Assembly: GCA_949751835.1 (NCBI GenBank)
Contig: CATKHK010000011.1
Span: 310,327-374,326, forward strand
Origin: Blepharisma japonicum
Lineage: Eukaryota; Ciliophora; Heterotrichea; Heterotrichida; Blepharismidae
Reading direction: 5' to 3'
DNA: 64,000 bases
Position numbers and translations under genes: made by a program. This document shows positions 24,501 through 36,190 of the stretch, piece after piece. Under the pieces are notes generated by a model. That model was given only the letters and a program-made list of their open reading frames with translations. It was not told the DNA's origin and ran no database searches. The first letter of the stretch is position 1. Every line of letters starts with the position of its first letter.

Positions 24501-27500
24501 TCACTTGTTATAGTAACAGAATTTCAGGATGACGAAAATAGCCAGCCATTTGAAGTTACCCCAGCATTTGTAGGAAGATCTAAAGCTGAGTCTAAATATA
24601 GCTGAACAGTATCGTATGCTTCTAATTTTTTAGATAAAATCAGTTCAATTTTCCCATTGTTTATATTGCAAGACAGGTAATCAATATTTGACCAGCAATA
24701 ATCTTTTATGTCTCCTTGATGATTTCAGGTAGAAAACCCTGGAGATATATAAATTATAGTGTTCCATGGGAGTGGTCTTGTAAAGGAAAAAGTTAGAAAA
24801 ATATCCACATCTTTTGCACCTGCAAAATTTGGGTAAGCAATAGCAGAAAGTCCATATGAAGTTCCTACTGGTAAAGATGAAGAAATTAGTGAAATTTGCT
24901 GAGATAAAGATGAAGCAGTATCAATAGGAGTATTTCATAGACCATAAGTTGTTATTGAGCTTACACAGTTTGCAGTAGATCCGGAGGAAGGTGGAAAAGT
25001 ATGCAAGATAGTTATAATAATTTCTCCAGCTATAAAATTACCAAACCCTGTTATTTTTAAGCTGGTTCCAGAAATTATACATTTAACTTGAGTTATATCA
25101 TCATAGTCATTAAGACCTTCAACTTCACAATTATTATCGAAATATTGCCAATTCGAATCCAATGTTATATCTATTTTTCCATTTCCTGGAATATTATGAA
25201 GAGTTTTTACTGAAATCGTCATTGTAGTATCAGCTGAATTTAGGCCGCGAGTATAAACTTCTTTTGGCGAGCAGGAAATATCATAATTATTAAGAATCCC
25301 AGGATTGACTGCATTTGTAAGAGTTGCATCCGCTAAATTGCAAGCTCCTCCCACAGTTGTCGCACTAAAAATATTGAAGCTGAACGACCCAGAATTATAT
25401 GGTGCTCTAATATTTGTTAGGGAAATTTTGGTTGGAGTACTAAAAAGAGACGTAGAAGCAGTTCCTAATATAAATCCAACACTTTTATAATCAGTGTAAG
25501 ATGAAGCATAATATAAAGAGTTCATTGGAGAATTGTTTATTTGAAAAGTCGGATAAGAAGAAATAGAAAATCCATATGGGATACTTATCCCAATATAATC
25601 TCCTGACGAGGTTGGAGTTGTAAGAGTAGCTCCTGTAATTAAAAGGTCCCCTATTTCTGAAACTGTTCATGAGCTTGATGTTGATGCAGAACTGGCATCA
25701 AATAAATGAGAAGATCCACCCAATGTAATTGAGCCACTTGTGCTTTTATATAAGACATAGTGCAAAGAAGGATCACTTAATCTTGTATAGTAAACAGTCA
25801 TTACTGACTGAAATGATGATAAAGATGTGGTATCTCCAGTAGCAATAAAAACTTCTATTGTACTTGCCGATGTACTCACAACTCCAAGTCCTTGAACTTT
25901 TATGATGCTGGAGCCGCTGCTGCTGACAGTTAAGGATGCATAAGCTCCATTTACGCTAGAAGAAATAGGGATTAATTCACCATCATTTATATTCAATCCT
26001 AACTTTCCACCGTTAAAAATTTCTATTTCAACTGCAAATAAGTTGCCTTCTTCTGTAAAATCAATAGTCATTATTTTTGCGATAAATGTCATTAGAATCG
26101 GGATACCAATAGCATTGTTGTCAGAGCACAGAGGAAGTGCAGCCAATCCTACACCTAAATAATCAGTTGTGAAAGCACTAAATACTGAGCTTCCTATTTC
26201 AGTTTGTGCTCCTGTAGTTACTTTAGCCCAGCACTCATAAAATGTTCCTAAGTTTGACTGAACATAAGGCAAAGCAGAATTTCCACTATACGAAAACACA
26301 AGATAATGACCAGCTAATAAGGCACTTGGGTAATATATAATAATTGAGTTAGTCTTTATAGATAGTATATAAGCAGCTGTAGTATATGAGCTTAAATATT
26401 GTTGGGTTGCAAAAAGATCAATCAAATCATATACTACATTCGAACTATCAATATAAGATTCAGTTAGAGCAAGAGATGTTGACATCGGAAGATAAACTTT
26501 TATTACTGTCGACTCAGTCCATGCCACTCCTGCATGCGATTTAATTGCCCAATATAAATCTTTCGATTGGTCAGCACCTATTAAATCTCCACTTGACCAC
26601 GTTGGGTTTTGACCTATTGATGGGTATTTATTTGACCCTGGAGATTTATATGCGTGGTACTGAAATTTTGAGAGCAAAAAGTTGCTTGAGCTAAGTTTTC
26701 AAAGTATTCCGCTATTGAGAGCATCAATTTTATAGAGAGATGATGTATAAGTTACGATTGAGTCGATTTTAGCAGCAGTTGAAAAAGTGGTTAAGAGGGC
26801 AATAGACATTTCTCCTGAGGACTTACCAATAGAAAAATTTATGGTGACTTGGATTTTTGAATCAACATTGCAAGAAGCACCTTTAATATAGGTTGCTAAG
26901 TAGCATAAGGAATTTTGCGAATTTGAGCCATCTAAATCTGACCACCAATTTGGAGTTTTAATGTCAACATTTAAAAATTTTATAATACATTTTCCTCCTG
27001 AAGGGATTTCGTGGGGATTCGTAAAAGTAACTTTAGTAAAGATAGTTGCTCCAGCTGGTATATCGCTTGCTGAAATACTGCTAACTGGTGCTCAGCTGCT
27101 AAGCTTAATTACTCCTGCTCCAGTACTAACAGGCCCAATTAAAGCTGTATACTGGGCTATTAAAGTATTTGTTCCCCATCTTCATATATTTATGCTCCAG
27201 CTGTCTTGTGTTGCAAGTCTTGTATACCCAGGCAAAGTAAATGTTGAAACTCTAATAATTACTGGAAGTGATCCATCTTTAAGAAAAACATCTTGAGAAA
27301 TCCCATATATATAAATGCTATTTTCCCCAGACTGACCTGCTTTATATTGTGGGCCTGTTATTGGAGAACTTTTTTCTGCTAAAGCACAAGGTAATTTATT
27401 ATCAGAATTAGGGCCATATAGAACATTTTTTATTCCAGGTATATCTTGTGAATTACACCTTACAATTGACGAAGGAGTCCAATTATCATCTGGAATTATT

Positions 27501-28060
27501 TCAATTATATCATGTTTTCATAAATTTATTGTCAAAGTGAATATAAAATAAAGCCCATCAGTCGATTTTACAGCAGGAGTTGGGTAACCACTTACAGTTG
27601 AAATCAATAGAGAATCATCTGCTGTAACTATAGGAGAAGTCGCTATAAATCCAAAAATATAGTTTATATCGTAAATTTGCCCAGTTTGTGAAGATCTTGA
27701 AACGACTCCAATAGGTCCATGAGCGCTAACTACTGTTGGTAATTTTAACCCTGAATAATAAACGGAAGTATCAGTATTTGCTGTTAAAGAATTTGAATTG
27801 ATCATTAGAGAACGGGTAGTGAAGGTTGATGGAAAAATGACTTCAATTACAGAAGAAGAAAGACTTGTTGAAGGTCTGAAAGAGATAGTAATGGAAACGA
27901 CCGAACCAGCGTTTGTTTTTGAAACTTCTATAGGGTTGTTAACTCAGTTTTCTTTTGGCCATGTGATTCTGCCTGGATCAAGAAAGGAATCGTGAGAGCC
28001 AATAGAGATAGACCAAGCTATCACGATATGGATGAATAAGAAAATTGAAACGAATTTCAT
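21575..28060 (-). CDS. Giant secreted / GPI-anchored surface protein, 2161 aa
   Basis: One uninterrupted frame from ATG 28060 to TAA 21575-21577 with more than ten TGA (Trp) codons and no intron. It starts with a clear signal peptide (MKFVSIFLFIHIVIAWS) and ends with a short hydrophobic tail (IQISFILILIIN), which suggests GPI anchoring rather than a long transmembrane helix. Between them lie many beta-rich modules of about 150-200 residues with repeated motifs such as IPGNGKIDITL, YVFYITFPPQYN and paired cysteines. They resemble the Ig-like repeats of large ciliate surface proteins, but I cannot name the family. Localisation to the cell surface is inferred from the two ends. It could instead be a lumenal cortical protein. 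Confidence 0.88.
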
Positions 28061-28557
28061 TTTTTATATATTTAAAAATCAAAGCAAGGAAAATTATTTT
28101 AAGGCTCATAATTTTAAATTCTACGTTATATAATGTGATCCTTAAATTTGCTTCTAAACTGGGCCTTAAGAAATTACTTTAAATATATTTATGAATCTTC
28201 TAAATGGTAAGTTTGAGCTTCATATTATGACTTATTTGCACTATTTATTTGTATCAAAAAATAGTATTTGACTGTGCAGTTCTTCAAAAATTAAACTTTT
28301 ATTCTAATTTTAATAAAACTGAACGCAAAGAGCCTATTCTTATTTTACATATTTTATACCCAAAGAGCCATAATTTTATAAAAATTACTGCTTATTTTGT
28401 ATTTTAAGGAGAATAAAGCTTAAGCTTTATTTATTAAAGAATGCCAAAGCTACACTTACTTTATTAAAATTAATAAAATATTATCAAATTAAGCATTTCA
28501 TATGCCTGTATTAAATTTATATTTTTAATAAATGGAAAGCTGTATTATTTAATCAAT
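28061..28557. other. Intergenic, nothing recognised
   Basis: AT-rich spacer between two minus-strand genes. It holds the promoter region of the gene at 21575-28060. No RNA gene or repeat seen. Confidence 0.6.
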
Positions 28558-29088
28558 TTATCTTTTCCGACTAATGGACTTTCCTGAAGATTTGACACTT
28601 TTTGAAGCTGAAGCTTTGCTAGCTGACTTTGCTGGGGTCTTTTTTGGTGACTTTGCTGGCGTTTTCTTAGGAGTTGAGATTTTTTTAGGCGTTGGGGCAG
28701 ATTTTTTGGCACTTGGCTTTGGTGATTTGTCTGATACTTTTGCAGGTGTCTTTTTCTCATCTACTTTTGGGGCAGGCGCTGGTGCGACTTTTGGCGACTT
28801 AGGAGACTTTGGAGATTTAGGGGTTAGGGGCGGAACTTTTTTCCCTGAAGATTTTTGTGCTTTTTTAGCAGGGGTTTTCTTTGGTGTTGCCTTTACAATT
28901 GATTCAGGAGCTGGGGTTGGCTCTACTTTTGCTTCTTCTTTCTTTTCAACTTTTGGCTTTGCAGCTTGCTTCCTGGCTGCAGTCTTTTTAGGAGCTGCTG
29001 CCTTCTTGGTAATGACTTTCTTTGGTGCTACTTTCTTAGGTGCTGCTTTCTTTGGTGCTGCTTTGCTTGTTTGTCTTGATTTTGCCAT
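28558..29088 (-). CDS. Linker-histone-like basic protein (H1-like), 176 aa
   Basis: Almost entirely Lys, Ala, Pro and Ser. The N-terminus has repeated APKKA/APKKV blocks and the middle has SPKSPKSPK, typical CDK phosphorylation sites of linker histones; the C-terminus is TPKKTPAK and KSSGKSISRKR. There is no winged-helix globular domain. That matches macronuclear H1 of ciliates, which also lacks it. The expected role is binding linker DNA in macronuclear chromatin. Another lysine/proline-rich chromatin protein cannot be excluded. The frame is open on the plus strand as well, but that is only a shadow of the biased composition. Confidence 0.8.
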   Translation of the reverse strand: MAKSRQTSKAAPKKAAPKKVAPKKVITKKAAAPKKTAARKQAAKPKVEKKEEAKVEPTPAPESIVKATPKKTPAKKAQKSSGKKVPPLTPKSPKSPKSPKVAPAPAPKVDEKKTPAKVSDKSPKPSAKKSAPTPKKISTPKKTPAKSPKKTPAKSASKASASKSVKSSGKSISRKR

Positions 29089-29655
29089 ATTAATTATAAT
29101 CGTGTTTTTAAATTTGGTACCAAAAACGCCATTTTTTTAAAGATCTGAAATATAATTGGAGGATTTAGGGCAAAGAGGATAGAAATATCAGCATGATAAT
29201 TCAAGCAGGGTTAGAGTATTTTTGGTCAGTCAAAAGGATTTTTAGTGATTTTACACTTCAATAAATAATAAGTGGACATTTTTTATGCATATTTTTTGTT
29301 ATAATAGGGATTTATTTTGTATTAAATTGATGGGGGTCATTTTGGATAAAAGTAGAGACAAGGTATGAAAAAAAGATTTTTAAAAGATTTTGAGTGCTCC
29401 AAGCTATTTTTTATGGAAAAATAAAACATATAATAGTAAAATTGTAAATGAAATATTGAGAATTATGGGTAAAATCGAAAAATGTTTGATCACACTTGAA
29501 GTATGCATTATTTTCATTATTGAGATCATTATATAATCTTGGAACTTAGAGTTTGCTCAGTTGAGGGAAAGAAATGACAATATTATGATTTATACTACAA
29601 ATTTTAGAATATGAACTGAAAACCAATATAAAAAATGTTATAAATCAGTTTTTAG
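29089..29655. other. Intergenic, nothing recognised
   Basis: AT-rich spacer upstream of the H1-like gene and downstream of the RING gene. No open frame, RNA gene or repeat of note. Confidence 0.6.
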
Positions 29656-31230
29656 TTAATAACTCTCTTCTTCATTGCTTCCAATTTTATGACTCTTCTT
29701 CTTTTTATGTCTTTTTCTTACCTCACTCTCTTCAGCATTATTATCCTCTCTTGTGCTTTCTTTTAATTCTTCATCTCTTTCGCTTTCTCTTTCTCTTTCG
29801 CTTTCTTTTTCTCTTTTTCTCCTCTTTCTTTTCTCTTTTTTTCTTTTTCTTCTTTCCCTCTCCCTTTCCCTTTCCTCTTCCCTTTCTTCTCCTTCTTCTT
29901 CTCCTTCTTCTCCTTCTTCACCTTCTTCTTCTTCAGCTTCCTTATTTTCTTCATTTTCCTTTCTTTCTTCTTCTCTTTGATTTCCACGCTGTGGAGCGCT
30001 TCTTGAGGATGTTGAGATGTCCTCATCTTGATTTTCTCCATTTAATACCTTTTTACAAAGAGGACACTTTGCATTAGTTTGAGTTCATTCATCTATGCAC
30101 TTTGCATGAAAGATATGTTCACATATTAATTTTCTAACTTTTGCTTCACCTTCAAACTCTTCTAAACAAACTGAACAAGTTTCTTTTTCTTTTTCTAAGC
30201 TGCATCATGCTACCGAAGGATACAACTTTTCCATTTCTTCCGGAGTTAAAGGATTTGCAGGTCTATCATAAAGCATTTGTGCTAATCTTTCTGATCTAAA
30301 TTTTATCATAGCTCTGATAGCAATTGGTATTAAAACACATACAAAAAAAATAACAACTACTACAACAACTATTATCCAAACCACATTCTGACTTGAAGAA
30401 TTTGAAAATGTAGTAATTTTAATAGTAAATTCACAGTTGGTTTCTCCTCTGCAATTTACAGAATAAGTTCAATAGCTTCATTGAGAATCTTTATAATCCA
30501 CTGATAACTGTTTTTCGGATTTTCCGAATGATGGAGACAGCAAACTATAGAACATGCTTGGAAGATAGGGATCATCCCAAAATGGATAAAAATAAAATTT
30601 TGGATCTCCAGTGGTTTTTGCAAGAGAAGCAGTAAAACCGTAGCTATCATAAATACTAAAAATAAAAAATTTTCATTCATTCGGAGACAAAGTGTAAGTG
30701 CTGTTTTCATCAATTTCTGTTACACTATATAATATAGAGCAATCGTTACCAGAGTACAGTTCGTAGCATGAGCAGGATCCTCCTATACAACTGCTATAAT
30801 TTGCAGAGACGCATTCAGGGTGACATAAATTTCAATCTAAATTATTATATATTGAAATATAATAAGATACATCTCAGATTTCTGAATAAATTCCAATATA
30901 GTAATCGCTTCCAACAGATAAATCAGATTGCTGTATAGTTATAGAAGAATTGCCAGAATTTTGAACTCATGCTTGAAAATCAACATAATCCGTATCAATA
31001 AAATAGGTATCAGATGGAATATCATAATAAAAGTTTGGCTTAGTCTCTTTTTTAACTAGCAATATAAGTGGAACACTTGAAGACTTATATGATAGCTCGA
31101 TTGTAAGATTTCCTGAAATCATACCATCATTCACTTTGAATGGAACATATACAATATTGGAATCTTGATACATTAATTGTGAAGCAGTTGCTGCTAAATA
31201 GGTCCTGAATCATAAAATCACGAGTAACAT
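29656..31230 (-). CDS. Single-pass membrane RING-H2 E3 ligase-like protein, 524 aa
   Basis: Frame from ATG 31230 to TAA 29656-29658 with several TGA (Trp) codons. A signal peptide (MLLVILWFRTYLAATAS) precedes an extracellular part with an EGF-like Cys cluster near residues 133-165. One transmembrane helix follows at about 280-304 (VVWIIVVVVVVIFFVCVLI). The RING-H2 finger at about 351-392 reads CSVC...CEHIFHAKC....CPLC, with its conserved DEWT Trp encoded by TGA. The last 120 residues are an extreme Glu/Arg/Lys tract ending in RKRHKKKKSHK. The layout is that of Goliath/RNF13-type membrane E3 ligases acting in endosomes or at the surface, although the extracellular part is not an obvious PA domain. 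Confidence 0.88.
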
Positions 31231-32094
31231 ATAACTTTTTTTTGATTTTATAATAAAACATCATAAAGAATTAAGTTTTCATCATTTTATGTGCTCATAA
31301 CTTAGTGTTATTTTATAGATTTTATTTCAAATTGCATGCAATCTTTTCAATTGAAGCATTATTAATTTATATGGCTTTTGAATATGATATAAGGGTTTTA
31401 ATTAGTTCTATACTTAGGCCGAGTTATTTAAGAATTCATGTGAAGTTATTTAGAACATTAATAATTAGATTGAATACTGATATAAAGTTTAACAATTTTT
31501 GTTGATATGAATAAAAGAAATTTGAAAGCTAGTCTAAATTAATTAATGATTATTTAATTTCATCTAGAAATCTAACTAATTTTACTATATATATTTTTAT
31601 ATTATTATATGATATCTAAAAAGTCTTTCCTTTTTAATGCCTATAGACAAAATGTCTAAATTTATTATATTTCCAGTAAATTTGAGCATACTCTGATATT
31701 TTTTACTTAACTAATAATTAGTAAAACTTAATAATAAAAATCAAGCATAAATATTTTCATATATTGTTAAAATTTATATATTTGATATTAAATAAAGTAT
31801 TTCTTGCTGGAGTCATAAACCTACTGAGCTATTTCTATAATCTCTACTTAGAGATACTCAGCAGATAATTCTAAATCTCTAAATGGCTTACAGTTGGGTT
31901 ATAGGAGCTGTAATTCAAATTTACTCAAATGCTTATTACTCAAAACCCAGAAATAGCTGTCAAAGTAATAATATTCTATTCTATTCTTGTTGTTAATCAA
32001 ATATAAATGCTATATTTTTCTAAAATTCAAACTAATATGACAATGTTAATATTAGCATAGGTTACAAATAAATCTGCGTTATATAAAAATTAAA
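31231..32094. other. Intergenic; partly duplicated upstream of the next RING copy
   Basis: No gene seen. The stretch from about 31610 to 32094 is related to 33700-34127, so the promoter region was duplicated together with the small RING genes. A 66-codon plus-strand frame at 31305 has no coding character. Confidence 0.6.
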
Positions 32095-32412
32095 ATGGAA
32101 ACGCATTTTAGTCAAAACTTAGATCAGACATTAGCCAAAGAAAAAGAAATAGATACTTGCTCAATATGCTTAATTGAGCTTAAAAGATCAGCTAAAATTA
32201 GAAAATTGAAGTGCAATCATATTTTTCATAAGAAATGCATCGACAAATGAACTAAAACAAAAAAAGAGTGTCCTTTATGCAAAAGGAGGCTTGTGGAATA
32301 CTCAGATCATGAAATCGTGCCAAAAAATAGAACCAATTATAAAACCAGTACTGAAGATAGAGTAGAAATTTTTGAGGGATACATTATAGGAAGTTATGTA
32401 CCGATGTGGTAA
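32095..32412 (+). CDS. Small RING-H2 protein, copy 1, 105 aa
   Basis: ATG 32095 to TAA 32410-32412. A TGA at codon 54 encodes the Trp of the conserved CIDKW motif, so standard-code gene finding misses the gene. The RING-H2 finger spans residues about 23-64: CSIC, CNHIFHKKC, CPLC. The remainder is short, ending EGYIIGSYVPMW. There is no membrane segment. An E3 ubiquitin-ligase or adaptor role is the family expectation. Two close paralogues lie downstream on the same strand. Confidence 0.88.
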
Positions 32413-32964
32413 AGAAAATTGAGCACTTTTCATTTTAAAGTAAGGGAATGTATATAAAGTTAAATTATTTTAGACTTGCTTTTAATAAAATCTTACTAAA
32501 TTCGTATTCAATATGTCATTCGATTCTGCAGAGCGGCATTATTCAAAGCTCAGCTTTAAATAGGAACTAATGAAAACGCAGGCTTTCACATCAAAGTTTG
32601 GCGTATTCCTAACCCTTAGGTCTCTTGTTTGTAATCGAACCTACGATCTGTGTTGCTTGCTATTAGTACGCCTTCAGCATATTCCGCTTAAGATCTCTTG
32701 AGAATTTTAAGCAGTGAAAAATCTATGTTTCCAAATATGCAAAGTCAACAGCTCTCGCCTATACTTTAGGGTGTTTCTGATATAAATTGATAAATGGTTA
32801 TTGACCATAGAATGAGTGATTTTCGAAGAGAATTTATTCTGAAATAGCTATTTAATCGTTATGCTTTGCAATTGATAATTTGGCAATAATGATATATTTA
32901 GCTAATTATTTCGTTTTTTAATTAGCTTAATAATAAAATCTTGTTTTTATATTTCCTCATCTTT
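32413..32964. other. Intergenic with a GC-richer island
   Basis: About 32520-32770 is less AT-rich than the surrounding spacer. On the minus strand it gives broken coding-like stretches (for example EGVLIASNTDRRFDY) with several stops. This may be a further gene relic; I cannot identify it. Confidence 0.4.
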
Positions 32965-33405
32965 AATAGCTCATCAGCCGTTATATTTCATCATTTGCTT
33001 TAAATTATAAAGGTCGAAGTGCAGTTACTAAAGCGACTAAAAAATTAATTCCAAAAACCAGAGCTTTGCCTTTTGGAAATACTCTCTTCGATTTTTCATC
33101 AAAATACATTCATTCTCTTAACCTTCATATCTTTTAGCTTTTAATAGTTCCATCTGAATAAATGATAGTATGAATAATTGTTAGTATTCTAACATCATAT
33201 AATCTAAGGCAACCTACAGACGGTTATACCAATATTTGGACTATGTGATTTGCTTTTATAAGATATTGTTTGGGAATCATCATTACTCTCTATTTGTATA
33301 TATACCGTCCCAGTGCATCCAATTTATTTGACATCTCTTATAGATTTTTGAATAATCGCAGGATCATTATAATCTACTCCTTGGAACAAAGAAACTGTAC
33401 TGATT
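32965..33405 (-). pseudogene. Relic of the class C GPCR-like gene, middle part
   Basis: About 440 bp match 37205-37650, the segment of the intact receptor gene covering the end of the ectodomain and the first transmembrane helix. Identity is obvious (for example GCAGTTACTAAAGCGAC in both, and the conserved block around TTTTGGAAATACTCTCTTC). Several indels break the frame. With the relic at 35840-36150 it belongs to one former tandem receptor copy in the same orientation. Confidence 0.85.
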
Positions 33406-34127
33406 TAAAGGAGAAATAAAATCGCATTTATTTCGAGAGAAATTAGCGGAGTCAATTTCTCTCCCTCATGTTTACCTCCTTTAATTAATCGTGACTTCAT
33501 AGTTGGGTAAAAATATATTTATTTGAGTAATCAATCTTGGAGACCTATTTAATATGCACTCGGTAAGTTCTTCAAGATATTTCTAATTAAAATAATTTTA
33601 AAAAATGACTCGCTTATTTTCACTTTCTGAAAAATAAATGTCAAGACTCCTAATATGTTTATTTCAATCTCTCTATAGAGAAATATATTAATGCGCTTAA
33701 ACGATATCTAAAAAGTCTTTACCTTTTCCAGTATAAAATGTCTAAATTTATTATATTTTTAGTAAACTTAAGCAAAGTACTCTAATATTTTACTGAACTA
33801 ATAAATCGTACGATTGATATGCTATAAAGTATTACTTGTGGAGATCGAAACCCAATTTTACTTTCTATAATTTTTTCTAAGATATATATTGAGATTTAAA
33901 TTCTAAATTTTCTAAATGACTCTCAGTTGGATTGTAGAAACTGTAATTCTAATCTCCTTAAATTTTATTATTTACTAGTAAAATAAAGCTTGTAATTATT
34001 CTAGAGCAATAATCTTTATTTTATTCTTGCTCCAACTATAAATGTCATATTTTTTTAAATTCAAATAAATAAAAAAATATTAATATTAACATAAGCTACA
34101 AATAAAATCAACGTTATATAAACTTAA
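33406..34127. other. Intergenic; contains duplicated RING-gene upstream region
   Basis: From about 33700 the sequence is related to 31610-32094, the upstream region of RING copy 1. No other gene seen. Confidence 0.6.
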
Positions 34128-34445
34128 ATGGAAGCTCATTTTAGTCAAAATGTAGGTGAGAGACAAGCCGAAGGAAAAGAAATAGATAATTGCTCAATTT
34201 GCTTAGTTGAGCTTAAAAGATCATCAAAAATAAGAAAATTAAAGTGTAATCACACTTTTCATAAGAAATGCATCGACAAATGAACTAAAAAGAAAAAAGA
34301 GTGTCCTTTATGCAAAAGCAAGTTCGTAGAAGGCTCAGATAATGAAATTGCGCCAAAAGGTAGAACCAATAATAATCCAAGCGCTGAAGATAGAATAGAA
34401 GTTGTTGATGGCTACCTAATAGGAAGTTATATGCCAATTTGATAA
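34128..34445 (+). CDS. Small RING-H2 protein, copy 2, 105 aa
   Basis: ATG 34128 to TAA 34443-34445, same length as copy 1. RING-H2 residues CSIC, CNHTFHKKC, CPLC are intact. Trp 54 and the last residue (Trp 105) are both TGA; the terminal one is TGG in copies 1 and 3, direct evidence within the window that TGA and TGG are interchangeable. The C-terminal motif is DGYLIGSYMPIW. Confidence 0.88.
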
Positions 34446-35216
34446 GGGAATTAATTACTTTTACGTTTAAATTAAGTATAATTGAAGAATATATATAAGA
34501 TTAATTAATAGAAAACTTTCTTATAATAAAATCAGAGATGAAAAACGATTTCCATTAAAAATATATAATAAATGGGAAAAAAAAATAATATGTGCGGACA
34601 TAAGCGAGTTCAAATAGAAAAGACTAAATAATTTATCATATAACCAAGTTATGCACCTCAAAAAGAGCTTAATATGTATGCTTTAATAAAATAAAGCTTA
34701 ACTATAAGGCGTCTTTATTAAGGTAACTAATTCGATATTCTGTTTACATCATCTCTGTTTATGTTTTTATAGTAAAATAGGAATTTTTCAAGAGGATATG
34801 AGTATCGCTTTATTTTTGTGAGATATATATGTGATGCATTATAGGAGGTCTCTTTTAATAATTATTATATTAAAATGCTGTTTTAAAAGCAGATTATAAA
34901 TATTTCACTTTATAGATTTATAAATATTTAGAACATCAGGCCAAGATGTTCTACCAATGAGTGGAAGCAAATAAATCGATACCGAATTAGCATTTTGCTG
35001 AGTTGGAGTAAGTAATAGACAAGCCCTAGACTTGCAATCAGCAGCCAAAGATGAGGACCTTCTAGACTAACTAAGCTTTTTGCATTATTAACTCAAGCTA
35101 GATCAATCATTCCTCTGATCAAAATTTAAATCTAATCGTAAACCATTTAACTACGAAGTTAAAATAAATCATCAACCGAGTCCTGAAAAATATATTTGCT
35201 AATTACAAAAAATTAA
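34446..35216. other. Intergenic, nothing recognised
   Basis: AT-rich spacer between RING copies 2 and 3. A small perfect hairpin (AGAACATC / GATGTTCT, near 34938-34960) is the only structure noticed. Confidence 0.5.
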
Positions 35217-35534
35217 ATGGAATCGCATTTTAGTCAAAATTTAGGAAAGACATTCGAAAGAAAAGATATAGATTCTTGCTCAATTTGCTTAATCGAGCTT
35301 AAAAAAGTAGCCAAAAATAGAACATTGAAGTGCAATCACACTTTTCATATAAAATGTATCGACAAATGAACTAAAAAGAAAAAAGAGTGTCCTTTGTGCA
35401 AAAGCAAGTTTGTAGAATGCTCGGATTATGAAATAGCGCCAAAAGGTAGAAGCAGTAATAATATTTCCAGATCTGAAGATAGAGTAGAAGTTGTTGATGG
35501 CGGCGTAATAGGAAGTTATATGCCAATTTGGTAA
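35217..35534 (+). CDS. Small RING-H2 protein, copy 3, 105 aa
   Basis: ATG 35217 to TAA 35532-35534. RING-H2 residues CSIC, CNHTFHIKC, CPLC are intact and Trp 54 is TGA. It is closest to copy 2 over the second half (KSKFVE.., GSYMPIW). All three copies keep open frames and the same length, which suggests that they are functional genes rather than decaying duplicates. Confidence 0.88.
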
Positions 35535-35839
35535 TAAGAATTGACCACTTGTTCACTTTTAAGTGAGTATAATTGAAGAAAATATATATTAAGATTAATA
35601 ATTAGAAGGCTTGCTTATAATAAAATTTAATTAATAAATTTTTTATTCAACAGTAGTTTTTCGGAGAGAATTTATTCTGAAGTAACTGCTTAATTATTAT
35701 ACTTATAATAAAATCAGAGAAGAAAACCGATCACCATTGAAATATATGATAAATGGGAAAAAAATTAGATATCATTATAGCAAACAGCAAAAGGCCGAAT
35801 TATTTATCGTATGCAAAATTATGTACCTAACCTCAAAAA

Positions 35840-36150
35840 TCGGTTAGAGCACTTTTTGTAAATTTTGAGTATACAATTAAAATTTCAGTGGATCCAGATA
35901 TCACAAAAATGCTCAAAAAGCACCAAATTTTTACAATGGCCTTCCCAAGCAATCAAATGGCATATTATTTATAATGAACAAGGCAAAATATAAAATATTT
36001 GAATATTTTGTTAAGAATTATCATTATTTACTGATAGTGAAATATAAGATATAGAAACATACTTAATACTTAATCCCATAATTATAAAATTTTTTTAACT
36101 AATGTAGCAGATAAATTATAGATTGAATTCTCTAAATACATCTTTAAGAT
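35840..36150 (-). pseudogene. Relic of the class C GPCR-like gene, 5' end and promoter
   Basis: Matches 39475-39790, the first 40 or so codons and the upstream region of the intact receptor gene. The ATG context and the signal-peptide region are recognisable but the frame is broken. It lies on the same strand as, and 5' of, the relic at 32965-33405. Confidence 0.8.
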
Positions 36151-36190
36151 AGAAGTATTAAATAATGATTGAAACGAAATATATAAATAT

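Noticed and set aside
28574-29140. 188-codon plus-strand frame opposite the H1-like gene
   Set aside because: Shadow caused by the Lys/Ala/Pro codon bias of the real minus-strand gene.
29751-30077. Plus-strand Leu/Phe/Ser-rich frames opposite the RING gene tail
   Set aside because: Antisense of the Glu/Arg/Lys low-complexity tract of the RING protein.
31305-31505. 66-codon plus-strand frame
   Set aside because: No protein-like composition, no homologue seen, AT-rich spacer.
32600-32672. 73-nt segment with a 7-bp acceptor-like end pairing, resembling a tRNA
   Set aside because: No T-loop or anticodon arm in the right place on either strand; kept only as an unexplained island.
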